Origin: a virus
Strand: one strand, 5' to 3'
IMG/VR virus record: IMGVR_UViG_3300044691_000355
Location: 1 to 64,000 of that record
Length of the DNA stretch: 64,000 nt
Shown: piece after piece, positions 13,945 to 21,290 of the stretch
Position numbering within the stretch: position 1 is the stretch's first letter
Layout: every line of letters begins with the position of its first letter
Notes under the pieces: generated by a model
What the model was told of the DNA's origin: nothing
Databases searched by the model: none
Seen by the model: only the letters and a program-made list of their open reading frames with translations
Translations under genes and position numbers: made by a program

Positions 13945-14265
13945 ATGTCGAACAATGAAACGGGAATTGGGCCGGAGGAAGTGCGGGCGGCGCGCGCGGC
14001 ATGCGGCTTGACACAAGCCGAGGCTGCCCCGCTGGTTCACACCGCTATTGACAACTGGCAGAATTGGGAGCAGGGGCGCTACTTCATGTCCCCGGCGCTG
14101 TACGAATTGTTTTTGCTCAAGACTGGGCAGTTCACCTTGCGCGAAATCGTGCCAGACGCTGAGTACGCGGTGATGCGCTTGAGGCTCCGCACCGGCAAGG
14201 TCGTTAATCTGCCGATCAAGCACGCGGTCCTCAAGGATATCGCGGAGGCGACGAGTGCGGCATGA
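13945..14265 (+). CDS. XRE-family HTH protein
   Basis: 106 residues from ATG 13945, chosen for its GGAGGT ribosome site; in-frame GTG 13864 (GTGA overlap) and ATG 13915 are alternatives. GPEEVRAARAACGLTQAEAA followed by V-H-T-A-I-D-N-W-Q-N-W-E-Q-G is an XRE-type HTH that recurs in phage and toxin-antitoxin proteins, then L-Y-E-L-F-L-L-K-T-G-Q. It forms a pair with the next HTH gene. Confidence 0.65.
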   Translation: MSNNETGIGPEEVRAARAACGLTQAEAAPLVHTAIDNWQNWEQGRYFMSPALYELFLLKTGQFTLREIVPDAEYAVMRLRLRTGKVVNLPIKHAVLKDIAEATSAA

Positions 14266-14480
14266 GCCCGGCGCAGTGCCGCGCCGCGCGTGGCCTTCTC
14301 GATTGGTCGCAGCTCTGCCTTGCTCATCACGCCCATGTGGCGCACTCGACGGTTGCGGATTTCGAGCGCCAGGCACGCCAGCCGATTGCCAATAACTTAG
14401 CGGCGATGCGCAAGGCCTTTGAGCACCAAGGATTGAAGTTCATGAGTGGCGGCGTTGTCTGGGCATGGCAGGCGCAGTGA
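14262..14480 (+). CDS. Small XRE-type HTH protein
   Basis: 72 residues. Pattern M-S-P-A-Q-C-R-A-A-R-G-L-L-D-W-S-Q...S-T-V-A-D-F-E-R-Q-A-R-Q-P and then A-A-M-R-K-A-F-E-H-Q-G is the compact phage HTH family usually annotated as transcriptional regulator. ATGA-coupled to the HTH gene upstream. Likely a DNA-binding regulator of this operon. Confidence 0.7.
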   Translation: MSPAQCRAARGLLDWSQLCLAHHAHVAHSTVADFERQARQPIANNLAAMRKAFEHQGLKFMSGGVVWAWQAQ

Positions 14481-14519
14481 TTCGACGACGGTAGATCAAT
14501 AAATTGTTAGGGGACTTTC

Positions 14520-14960
14520 ATGACTCCACTTGTGCTCGGCGAAGTACAGTTAAAGCAGCTTTCCGATCTGCGCGCGCTCGCAGCAGAGCACCCGGTGCGC
14601 ATGAAATGGCTGACCGAACTGATCGCGGACCCCATTCATAAAGCCGCGCACATGGCGCAGATGTCGCGCCAGACCGTGGTACTCCCCTTCGGCTTTTGCG
14701 TGACCTTCTCCATCGAGCTGGAGCACCCTGTCGGCGCATGCCGTCACATGAGCATGTCATCCCCGGCGAAAGGCCGTGCGCCCTCCCCCGAAGCGGTTGA
14801 CATGGTTGCCGACGTGCTTGGCTTCGTCGGCGGGTTTCGCGCGTGCAGCGTGTGGCTGGAGGACTTGGAGCGCGGCGGCGATGAGAAACAAAAGGCCGTG
14901 AATTTGGTACAGCCCATTGCAATCACTCAGGAGACAGGCAATGACGCCGGAAGAAATTGA
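14520..14960 (+). CDS. Hypothetical protein
   Basis: 146 residues with GGGGA before the ATG. The region VVLPFGFCVTFSIELEHPVG is followed by HMSMSS-P-A-K-G-R-A-P-S-P-E-A, and an acidic end. It has the look of a conserved phage soluble protein, but no family is recognised. Overlaps the next gene by 20 bases. Confidence 0.6.
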   Translation: MTPLVLGEVQLKQLSDLRALAAEHPVRMKWLTELIADPIHKAAHMAQMSRQTVVLPFGFCVTFSIELEHPVGACRHMSMSSPAKGRAPSPEAVDMVADVLGFVGGFRACSVWLEDLERGGDEKQKAVNLVQPIAITQETGNDAGRN

Positions 14961-15279
14961 AGCGCTGGAATACAAGGCTCCCCGCTTACTTCCCACGGGC
15001 GAGTGGGCCGGGCTCCAGCAAATGATATTCACCGTCGGCCTATTCGTCGGTCTTGATCAGACCGGCTACCGCACGCGCTTTTGTTACCCGAATTTCTGGA
15101 CGGCGGTCCTCGCAATCCACGAGTGGGACGGCACGGGCGATCCGCCGGGGCCGTGGATCAAACAGAAGGGTATTCCCGGCATCGGTGATCGGCCTAATCC
15201 GCGCGCTGGCGAATTCAAGGGCATCGCGATCATCGAGGAGTCCGCGCCGATCAGCGAAGAGGCGTGGGGGCGGCTATGA
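14941..15279 (+). CDS. Hypothetical protein
   Basis: 112 residues from ATG 14941 (AGGAGA upstream). Aromatic and Gly/Pro-rich: WAGLQQMIFTVGLFVGLDQT, RFCYPNFWTAVLAIHEWDG, then P-G-P-W-I-K-Q-K-G. Function unknown. Coupled to the next gene by ATGA. Confidence 0.6.
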   Translation: MTPEEIEALEYKAPRLLPTGEWAGLQQMIFTVGLFVGLDQTGYRTRFCYPNFWTAVLAIHEWDGTGDPPGPWIKQKGIPGIGDRPNPRAGEFKGIAIIEESAPISEEAWGRL

Positions 15280-15485
15280 AAGCGCTCATCAAAGGCAGCA
15301 CGAAGGATCGCGCGGCCATTCGACTATTCAAGTCGGTGGCTTACTACGTGAAGGTTCACGGCGGCAACGTCATGGTGACCGGAGGCGTGCATATCATCCG
15401 CTGGCCGGGGGAGCGCGAACTCAACTGGACAATCGGCATCAAGTGCACGGGGTTGCCGCCGAAGAAAGACGAGGAAGCAGCATGA
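15276..15485 (+). CDS. Small hypothetical protein
   Basis: 69 residues. Basic helix (RAAIRLFKSVAYYVKVHGGN) then a beta pair ending in N-W-T-I-G-I-K. ATGA overlaps on both sides. No family recognised. Confidence 0.6.
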   Translation: MKALIKGSTKDRAAIRLFKSVAYYVKVHGGNVMVTGGVHIIRWPGERELNWTIGIKCTGLPPKKDEEAA

Positions 15486-15907
15486 TCGAAATCACCGAAC
15501 GCTCACTCGCCTTTTGGTACGTGCAGGGCAAGCGCATGGACTGGCTGGCGCACATCGAGACCACCGATGTGCCGGATGGCTTCAAGCTCACCTATCGGTT
15601 CCGCTACTACACGGAAAAAATGAAGTGGGACGAGGATGAGTGGGATAACAGCAAGGATCGCAAGAGCTGGTACAGCTTAAAGGGGAAGGGGATTGCGAAG
15701 GGGATCGAAGCCACGCGCGTGGTGGCCGAGATGACCAAGGCGAAGGCGCAAAGCGAGGGGCGCGGGGAAATGTGGGAGCTGCTGCGCGGCACCGGCACCG
15801 TGAGGGACCTCATGAAGCAATACGCAGCCCTGCCCTTCGTGCACATGAAGCAAGTAAGCAAAGAGGAATTTGAAGTCTTGACCGGCAAGTGTGTGCTAGA
15901 AAAATGA
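15482..15907 (+). CDS. Hypothetical protein
   Basis: 141 residues. Beta-rich N-terminal half (LAHIETTDVPDGFKLTYRFR) and a helical, positively charged second half (GKGIAKGIEATRVVAEMTKA). Soluble. Function unknown. ATGA-coupled to the small membrane gene that follows. Confidence 0.6.
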   Translation: MIEITERSLAFWYVQGKRMDWLAHIETTDVPDGFKLTYRFRYYTEKMKWDEDEWDNSKDRKSWYSLKGKGIAKGIEATRVVAEMTKAKAQSEGRGEMWELLRGTGTVRDLMKQYAALPFVHMKQVSKEEFEVLTGKCVLEK

Positions 15908-16059
15908 ACCACAACATCCTCATGGCCATCGCGTGGTTTTTGATCGCGGTGAATTTTGGTCTGATCGGAATCAATGGGGTTTTGCTGCGCAGGAATCGGC
16001 ATATCGCCGAGCTGCTGCAAGCGGCGCTTAGCGATGTGCGAAAAATAGGAGGGAGCTGA
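15904..16059 (+). CDS. Single-pass membrane microprotein
   Basis: 51 residues starting MNHNILMAIAWFLIAVNFGL, one clear transmembrane helix followed by a basic, then helical, cytoplasmic tail (RRNRHIAELLQAALSDVRK). The ATG overlaps the previous stop (ATGA), the stop shares a base with the next ATG (TGATG). Function unknown. Confidence 0.55.
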   Translation: MNHNILMAIAWFLIAVNFGLIGINGVLLRRNRHIAELLQAALSDVRKIGGS

Positions 16060-16259
16060 TGCCGCTGGGACCGGGGAAGTATGACGATGACTGCACGTTG
16101 GTGCGCGAGCGCAATCAGGCGGACGGGGTCTTGATTATTGTATTCGGCGGAGCGAAGGGAACCGGATTCGCAGCGCAGCTCAATGGGCTGCTGACGTTGC
16201 TCACGCCGCAAATCTTGCGCGACGTGGCGAAACAGATCGAAGACAGCGGGGGCGTGTGA
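16059..16259 (+). CDS. Small conserved phage protein
   Basis: 66 residues. Y-D-D-D-C-T-L-V-R-E-R-N-Q-A-D-G-V-L-I-I-V-F-G-G with GTGFAAQL near the middle is a pattern frequent among small phage proteins (a strand-loop-helix with a glycine turn). GGAGGGAG precedes the ATG. Last gene of the rightward accessory operon. Confidence 0.65.
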   Translation: MPLGPGKYDDDCTLVRERNQADGVLIIVFGGAKGTGFAAQLNGLLTLLTPQILRDVAKQIEDSGGV

Positions 16260-16273
16260 CCACCCACCCCCGC
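16246..16273. terminator. Hairpin between convergent operons
   Basis: GCGGGGG (16246-16252) pairs with CCCCCGC (16267-16273) across the junction of the convergent rightward and leftward units. No T tract on either side, so termination is uncertain. Confidence 0.3.
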
Positions 16274-16282
16274 GCCGAGGTC

Positions 16283-16966
16283 TCAAGTCGCGCTGAAGTG
16301 GATGTCCTTGATGTAATACTGATTTCCCAGTGCGTTCTGCGGCATGGTTCCCCATGTCATCTGGTCCTGTAAGTTGAACTTCAAAATCATCGCGCCAGCA
16401 ATCGCTCCTAGCGGGATTTTATAGGTTGCGTATTTGCCTACCACGGGCGCAGGACCGAAGGTCTCAACCTCAATCGGAACAGCACCGGGAACAGGTGTAT
16501 CGTTAGCTCCCTCAAAACCGCTGCTCCACTGCTGCCCTGCTCTGGTCGGAGCAAGCGTCATATTCAAAAATGCTAACCCAGTGGTATTGAACACATTGTT
16601 CGTGTTGGGCGGATTTTCGTAATAGGGCTGAAACCCTCCACCACCCGCATGGCCGTCCGCGCCCATCGGCGTGGTCGCAGTGATCAGTATCGCAGGCTGC
16701 CCATCTGGACCCGTGACGTTATCCGTCTCCTGTGCGCCGCCATAGTTCATGTTTCCGGTCCACAAATTCTTACCGTTGGCCACTACTTGATTGGCCCCTG
16801 TCGCAGGCGGCACCACGGGAGGTGTTACAGGCGGTGCGACCGTACCGAGAGCAGCGGCCACCGCCGCCACAAAGGACGGTGTCGCGGCCAATGCGGCGGC
16901 GACAGATGCCGCCGTCGGAGGAGTTGGAATAGAGAAACTGACTGTACCGACTACCGTGGTGGTCAT
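16283..16966 (-). CDS. Beta-rich secreted or virion protein, unknown
   Basis: 227 residues. An Ala/Pro/Val-rich N-terminal third (repeated PPVTPPVVPPA) leads into a domain rich in Gly, Asn, Thr and aromatics (GNMNYGGAQETDN; GGGGFQPYYENPPNT; F-N-L-Q-D-Q-M-T-W), typical of a beta-sandwich that binds carbohydrate. It is the last gene of the leftward structural/lysis unit, after the spanins. It may act with the nearby GH71-like enzyme, but that is inference from position. Confidence 0.55.
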   Translation of the reverse strand: MTTTVVGTVSFSIPTPPTAASVAAALAATPSFVAAVAAALGTVAPPVTPPVVPPATGANQVVANGKNLWTGNMNYGGAQETDNVTGPDGQPAILITATTPMGADGHAGGGGFQPYYENPPNTNNVFNTTGLAFLNMTLAPTRAGQQWSSGFEGANDTPVPGAVPIEVETFGPAPVVGKYATYKIPLGAIAGAMILKFNLQDQMTWGTMPQNALGNQYYIKDIHFSAT

Positions 16967-16986
16967 TGAAATCTCCTTGGGTTAAT

Positions 16987-17451
16987 TTATTCCGCGCGGC
17001 ACTTCGCCACTAGGGCGTCGTATCGATCTGCGAAGGCGAACAGGAAGGGTCCGTAATCTGGCCCAGGCACTTTTGCATCAGCGCTCGGGCTGCCCCCGGC
17101 GGCGGCAGGTAGCTCTTGTCCACGATCTGCGGCGGCGGGCATATTGGCGCTTGGGGTTGATGGGCACAGCCGCACAACCATGTCAGGCTTAGCATCGCGC
17201 CCAAGCTGCAAAATCTTTTTCTCATTCTCATAGGCCGTCTCTTTGGTTTGGATCGCCAGCTCGCGCGCGCTCCACGCATCAGCCAGCGCCTTTAATTGAA
17301 CGATGTTCGCGGCCTGCGCTTTGTCGGTCGCGGAGAGGCCGCCCTGGTGGTAGCCGAAAAAGAACGTCGCGAGCACTGATGCGAGCACGGCCAATGCAAT
17401 CGCCGCGTACTTGTAAGCGCCGGTCATGGCGCGCTTAAGCATCCCGACCAA
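16987..17451 (-). CDS. Rz: i-spanin (Rz-like)
   Basis: 154 residues with one N-terminal signal anchor (YKYAAIALAVLASVLATFFF) and a periplasmic coiled-coil (ATDKAQAANIVQLKALADAW, ARELAIQTKETAYENEKKIL), followed by a Pro/Ala-rich region. Position next to the lysis genes and the fully embedded Rz1 frame identify it as the inner-membrane half of the spanin complex that fuses inner and outer membranes at lysis. It overlaps the end of the GH71-like gene. Confidence 0.8.
   Translation of the reverse strand: MVGMLKRAMTGAYKYAAIALAVLASVLATFFFGYHQGGLSATDKAQAANIVQLKALADAWSARELAIQTKETAYENEKKILQLGRDAKPDMVVRLCPSTPSANMPAAADRGQELPAAAGGSPSADAKVPGPDYGPFLFAFADRYDALVAKCRAE
17010..17231 (-). CDS. Rz1: o-spanin (Rz1-like lipoprotein), nested in Rz
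   Basis: 73 residues entirely inside Rz in another frame. Basic start, hydrophobic stretch and lipobox L-C-G-C (cleavage before the last C), then a Pro-rich mature part (APICPPPQIVDKSYLPPPGA), exactly the Rz1 plan: a short outer-membrane lipoprotein with proline-rich periplasmic segment. The start is taken as the methionine at 17231; one at 17225 is equally good. Confidence 0.75.
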   Translation of the reverse strand: MRMRKRFCSLGAMLSLTWLCGCAHQPQAPICPPPQIVDKSYLPPPGAARALMQKCLGQITDPSCSPSQIDTTP

Positions 17452-18761
17452 TAGGTGAGATCGAGCGTGCCTTGCGGACTTCCCGCCGCGCCGTAAATCT
17501 GCACAGGCCCAGGCCCCTCGAATACGTCCGAGCCATCCCGTTGCAGGGCGAAGGTGGGGATTCCGGGGACGCAGGGAGTCTTAACGGACGTGATACCGGC
17601 GGCGCACGCGGTGGCAACTCCATTGATCAAAATCGTCCCTGGAGCCGTTAGAAACGCGAGGCACTCGATGTTTGAGGTCTCTGTCTCGCCGGGAATGATG
17701 AGCACTGGGTTGGCTTGATTGAGGTGCAAGGCCGTAGAGGTCATCTTCCGGTAGCTGACGTACAGAACGTCTTTTGTGATGTCGGGCTGCACGCCCGACA
17801 TGAACCAGGCTGCGTAGTAGGCCAGCAAATAGTAATATCCTGTGCCGATGTTCAACGCCAGAGTTGCATCGGTGAACGGCTGGATTTGGCCGGATTCGGA
17901 AAAGTCATTCCACGTGATGACCTGGATGAACTTCGTGATGCCAGCGAGCGCGCCTGCAATCGCCGCCTCCAAGCAATCGCGGAAAGTGTCGAAGTTCGAG
18001 GCTTCCCAAAACATCCCATCTTTCGCCCGGAACTGCTGAGACAAGACCGCCATCATGAAACAGGGCGGACACGAGAGTGCAGCGGCAGGGGTCGCCGTAC
18101 CCCAATCGCCGAGTCCGTGACTGACCGCTGCCAATGGGTTCGATGCAGGCTCGCCCAGCAGGATCGGGATGAACGCGACGTGAACACCCTTGGCATTCAG
18201 AGCGCTGTCCACGCCCTGCCAGTACGACAGCGGTTGCTTGGTGGCGTTGAACGCAGTGAACATCAGCCGCCCGTCTGGCAAGCGGAAGAATGCGGGGGCC
18301 TTGCAGGATGCAAGGATTTGCACGATTTGATCTTGCGTGAATGCAGTGCTCATGTCGGGCATGGGGATGACGGAAAAGCGCGGATCAACTGCCGCCGCAG
18401 CTTGAGCCATCATCTGCAAATGCCCAGTGGGGGACATTGCGTCTGCGAAGGATAGGATATCGACGTTGAACCCAGTGATGCCGACAGCAATTGCCATTCT
18501 GACTTCTTGCATCATGTTGGCGAGTCCGTACAAAGGCCACGCGCCCCCGGCGGGCACCGGCAATGGACGAGCGCGCAGGTAGCCGCCCTGCGCCAGATAC
18601 TTGTTGGCCTCCCCCGAGGGCTGAAGAAAGTTGTGGTTGTAGTAGTCAGTCGCCGATGGCGCATTGTCAATCGAGAGGGGAAATGAGGGGAAGTAGTGCG
18701 CGACGACGCGCCTTTCAAAGCTGAACGGATCGGGCATGTCAAATGGCAATGCTGACTGCAT
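17424..18761 (-). CDS. GH71-like endo-1,3-alpha-glucanase
   Basis: 445 residues from ATG 18761; an upstream frame extension overlaps the holin gene and was rejected. The start of the barrel V-V-A-H-Y-F-P-S-F-P-L-S-I-D-N, the early G-I-T-G-F-N-V-D-I-L-S strand, the middle RFSVIPMPDMS and the late W-N-D-F-S-E-S-G-Q-I-Q-P-F motif follow the glycoside hydrolase 71 (mutanase) TIM-barrel order. Family members hydrolyse alpha-1,3-glucan. There is no signal peptide, so it would be released at lysis or be part of the virion. Located between spanins and holin. Confidence 0.65.
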   Translation of the reverse strand: MQSALPFDMPDPFSFERRVVAHYFPSFPLSIDNAPSATDYYNHNFLQPSGEANKYLAQGGYLRARPLPVPAGGAWPLYGLANMMQEVRMAIAVGITGFNVDILSFADAMSPTGHLQMMAQAAAAVDPRFSVIPMPDMSTAFTQDQIVQILASCKAPAFFRLPDGRLMFTAFNATKQPLSYWQGVDSALNAKGVHVAFIPILLGEPASNPLAAVSHGLGDWGTATPAAALSCPPCFMMAVLSQQFRAKDGMFWEASNFDTFRDCLEAAIAGALAGITKFIQVITWNDFSESGQIQPFTDATLALNIGTGYYYLLAYYAAWFMSGVQPDITKDVLYVSYRKMTSTALHLNQANPVLIIPGETETSNIECLAFLTAPGTILINGVATACAAGITSVKTPCVPGIPTFALQRDGSDVFEGPGPVQIYGAAGSPQGTLDLTYWSGCLSAP

Positions 18762-18766
18762 GGAAT

Positions 18767-19006
18767 TTATTCCTTCGGATCGATGACGATTACCGTGGGC
18801 TTGTCCGGGAAGAACGTGTTGAATAGGCCGACCGCGATGGTCGCGACGCCGATGACACCCATCGCGATGCCTAGGCTTTTCGGCGGAATGAAGAGCCCGA
18901 GCTTGTCTTGATTTAAATACAGATAGCTCGCGCCTGTGCCGATGCCACCGATGGCCTTCGTGCGATGCGACCAGCACCACAGCGACCACGCTTTGAGCCT
19001 GAACAT
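18767..19006 (-). CDS. Putative holin
   Basis: 79 residues from ATG 19006, sharing one base with the endolysin stop (TGATG). A short basic-aromatic N-terminus (MFRLKAWSLWCWSHRTK), a weakly hydrophobic first segment and a strong second one (LGIAMGVIGVATIAVGLFN), then a short charged tail. Location beside the transglycosylase supports a holin; sequence alone would not. Confidence 0.6.
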   Translation of the reverse strand: MFRLKAWSLWCWSHRTKAIGGIGTGASYLYLNQDKLGLFIPPKSLGIAMGVIGVATIAVGLFNTFFPDKPTVIVIDPKE

Positions 19007-19506
19007 CACGAGAGCAGCACGCCGCCCGAGGCGGAATAGAAATTCGTCAGGTACAGCGAGGTGCGCTCCGGCTGGTGGCTGCTGCCTCCCGGCAAGCTCG
19101 CCCACTCATTGCGACACTTGAAAATGGCGTCATTGATGCGGCCGTTGAATACATCCATGAACGCGCCCAACTGCTGAAGCAGCAAAACTGCGCAAGCGTC
19201 TTGAGCGGTCGCATCGAAGCGTGTCAATTTTAAGCTGGCCTTGCAGTCAAGAAACGTGCGCAGCCGCATCTGGTAGCGCCCTGCGGCCGAGCTGTGCATC
19301 CCGACGTACAGCGCTCCCAGGTCGTCCAAGGGTTCGCCCTTCCATTCGACTGCCCCGTCGGGCGGGCGGTGTTCAGCCGGGTGGAAATTTAAATCGATGA
19401 TCGTGTGCTTGAATCCGTAGCACACCCGATAAGGATCGGCCGCGCGGTCGGTGCCTTCGCTGTGCGCGAGCATGCTCAAGAACGCGGCGGTGTTCGGTGT
19501 CATCAT
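19006..19506 (-). CDS. Endolysin, lambda R-like lytic transglycosylase
   Basis: 166 residues. MTPNTAAFLSMLAHSEGTD with the catalytic Glu in H-S-E-G-T, D-P-Y-R-V-C-Y-G-F-K-H-T-I-I-D-L, and S-S-A-A-G-R-Y-Q-M are the family landmarks. Cleaves peptidoglycan glycan strands to give anhydro ends. No signal peptide, so export depends on a holin, which is encoded next. Linked to the upstream gene by ATGA. Confidence 0.9.
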   Translation of the reverse strand: MMTPNTAAFLSMLAHSEGTDRAADPYRVCYGFKHTIIDLNFHPAEHRPPDGAVEWKGEPLDDLGALYVGMHSSAAGRYQMRLRTFLDCKASLKLTRFDATAQDACAVLLLQQLGAFMDVFNGRINDAIFKCRNEWASLPGGSSHQPERTSLYLTNFYSASGGVLLS

Positions 19507-20153
19507 CGCGCCAAGTGCAGGAACAAGGTCGTGCAGAGCGATAGCACACCGAGCACAATCGCCGCCGCCACGCCGATGACAGTTGCGCTACTGGTCGTCT
19601 GCTCGCGCCGCGAAGTGCGCGCGAGCTTGCCCCCTTCGTCACTCCCCTCAAAGCGAAGCAGGCGCTCTTTCAGGTCATCGATTTTATCGCTGGTCGAGAT
19701 GCCGTATGTTTTGATCAACTCGCCCAACTGGTCGATCTGTTTATTGGTCGCCGCTTCCGACTTGGCAATCGAGAGCGAGGAGGCCTCATTCTGCTTGCCG
19801 ACCGCTTTCTCGGCGGCCTGCAACGCCGCATCGAGCGCCTCCTTGGAGGCCTTGGCGGTCTGCTCGACACGAATATCCCGCTCGCGAAACTGCGTCGTCA
19901 CGCCCGCGAATTTCTCGTCGGTGTAAGCAAAGCGCTCCCATACCAGCAGCTTCAATTGCCCGATTTCCTTGTCGAGCTGGGTCGGCACCCGCGTGATGTT
20001 GTCGGAGAACACACGGATCACGTTGTCCGTCGCGTCTAGGCGCGTAAACACCAAATCCTTGAGCGAGCCGATCTCGCGCAGCAAGTTGGCCGTGGTCAAG
20101 ACGGTCGGGTCTGGATCGGGTCTCATTTGCATTATCGGTTCTTCCTTGCCCAT
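19503..20153 (-). CDS. Membrane-anchored coiled-coil protein
   Basis: 216 residues. Long coiled coil (DEKFAGVTTQFRERDIRVEQ; then ALDAALQAAEKAVGKQNEAS and I-A-K-S-E-A-A-T-N-K-Q-I-D-Q-L) ending in a C-terminal membrane helix (ATVIGVAAAIVLGVLSLCTT). This architecture is widespread next to endolysins in phages of GC-rich bacteria; role unknown, perhaps lysis-related. Confidence 0.65.
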   Translation of the reverse strand: MGKEEPIMQMRPDPDPTVLTTANLLREIGSLKDLVFTRLDATDNVIRVFSDNITRVPTQLDKEIGQLKLLVWERFAYTDEKFAGVTTQFRERDIRVEQTAKASKEALDAALQAAEKAVGKQNEASSLSIAKSEAATNKQIDQLGELIKTYGISTSDKIDDLKERLLRFEGSDEGGKLARTSRREQTTSSATVIGVAAAIVLGVLSLCTTLFLHLAR

Positions 20154-20177
20154 GGTTTTTTTTCCTTTACGCGAACG

Positions 20178-20321
20178 TCAAAGTCTCCCGCTCAACAGCA
20201 ACACCAGTAAAAGAACGAGCAACAACCCGCCGCCGCCGTAGCCGTAGTTTCGCGAGTAGACCCCGCCGAGGCCGCCGCCGACGACGAGCACCATCACCAC
20301 GACCAATAAAATTAGCCACAT
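20178..20321 (-). CDS. DUF3309-like two-helix membrane microprotein
   Basis: 47 residues with GGAGAGG upstream of the ATG. Hydrophobic helix WLILLVVVMVLVVGGGLGG, then Y-S-R-N-Y-G-Y-G-G-G-G, then a second helix LLLVLLLVLLLSGRL. The two Leu-rich helices joined by a Tyr/Gly turn fit DUF3309. It fills the gap before the tail fibre gene. Function unknown. Confidence 0.55.
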   Translation of the reverse strand: MWLILLVVVMVLVVGGGLGGVYSRNYGYGGGGLLLVLLLVLLLSGRL

Positions 20322-20340
20322 ATGCCCTCTCCTTTTTTAA

Positions 20341-21282
20341 TCAATAGCCAAACACTGCCCAGTAGTAGCCGCTGGTCGAGGCCCCGATGATCAGGCTCGC
20401 CGTGGTCGGGCTCAGGATGTCGATGCAACAGGTTCCGGTGGCACCTTGCGCGCACACCATCCCCCATATGACGTTGTTCGTGAAAGCTGGAAACGTGATG
20501 TTGCGCGGCGATCCGGGGCCGGGCGGTGAGAAACCGAAGCGCACTTGAAGGGTATTGCCAAAGAGCGCATCGCTATTGCCATTCACCCCGCCGTTATGGA
20601 AGTTGCCGAGCGCGGCGCTCGTAAACGCCTCAGCCGTGGCCAAGACGCCCTGCGCAAAAGCGGTCGTCGCGAGCTGCGTGGTGTTCGTGCCCACGCTCGC
20701 GGTCGGTGCCACGGGAATTCCGGTGAGCGCTGCATTCGCCGCGTTCGCTTTGAGTGCAAGGGCTGCATTGGTCGCGTAAGCGGTGAGCGTGCTGGCAAGA
20801 CTCGCATTGGTGACGTAGGCGGCCAGTGTCGCGCCCAGGGTCGCATTGGTGACGTAGTTTGCGAGCGTTGCGGTGAGCGCGGCCGTGGTCTCGTAGGCGG
20901 CGAGCGCCGTGCTGATCGAGGCCGCTACTTGTGCGGCGTTCGGATAATTTTTCAACGGTGCCCAGTTCACCGTACTCGTACTCGGCAAATTGCCGATGTT
21001 TCCTGCGGTGAGGGACTGCATCAAAATGCCAAGATCGCCAAGCACGGTATCGCCGATCTGATACGTCTCTGCGGCGTCGTAGTCCACCACGCCACGGCGG
21101 GAGAAGTAGCGCACGCCGTTGCTGGCGTAGTTCAAGAGCCAATTGAAAAACTGGCGCGAGGGTGGCGTGGCGCTCTCCTGCCAACCCGCCGCCACATACG
21201 TATCGCCCGGATCGACGATATCCGTGGTCGGGATCGCGACATTCGCCCAGGACTGGCGGACCGCAGGTTTCGTGATGGCCAT
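20341..21282 (-). CDS. Tail fibre protein
   Basis: 313 residues. N-terminal virion-attachment region (QSWANVAIPTTDIVDPGDTY; F-F-N-W-L-L-N-Y), an Ala/Thr-rich heptad-like shaft with repeated YVTNA[TS]L, and a C-terminal beta-rich tip with F-T-N-N-V-I-W-G-M-V-C-A and G-Y-Y-W-A-V-F-G-Y, similar to gp53-like fibre ends. Lies beside the baseplate genes. Likely receptor-binding, trimeric. Confidence 0.75.
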   Translation of the reverse strand: MAITKPAVRQSWANVAIPTTDIVDPGDTYVAAGWQESATPPSRQFFNWLLNYASNGVRYFSRRGVVDYDAAETYQIGDTVLGDLGILMQSLTAGNIGNLPSTSTVNWAPLKNYPNAAQVAASISTALAAYETTAALTATLANYVTNATLGATLAAYVTNASLASTLTAYATNAALALKANAANAALTGIPVAPTASVGTNTTQLATTAFAQGVLATAEAFTSAALGNFHNGGVNGNSDALFGNTLQVRFGFSPPGPGSPRNITFPAFTNNVIWGMVCAQGATGTCCIDILSPTTASLIIGASTSGYYWAVFGY

Positions 21283-21290
21283 TTAAGTCC

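Noticed and set aside
18762-18989. N-terminal extension of the GH71-like gene
   Set aside because: It lies within the holin gene in another frame, is low in family-like sequence, and ATG 18761 begins the recognisable domain.
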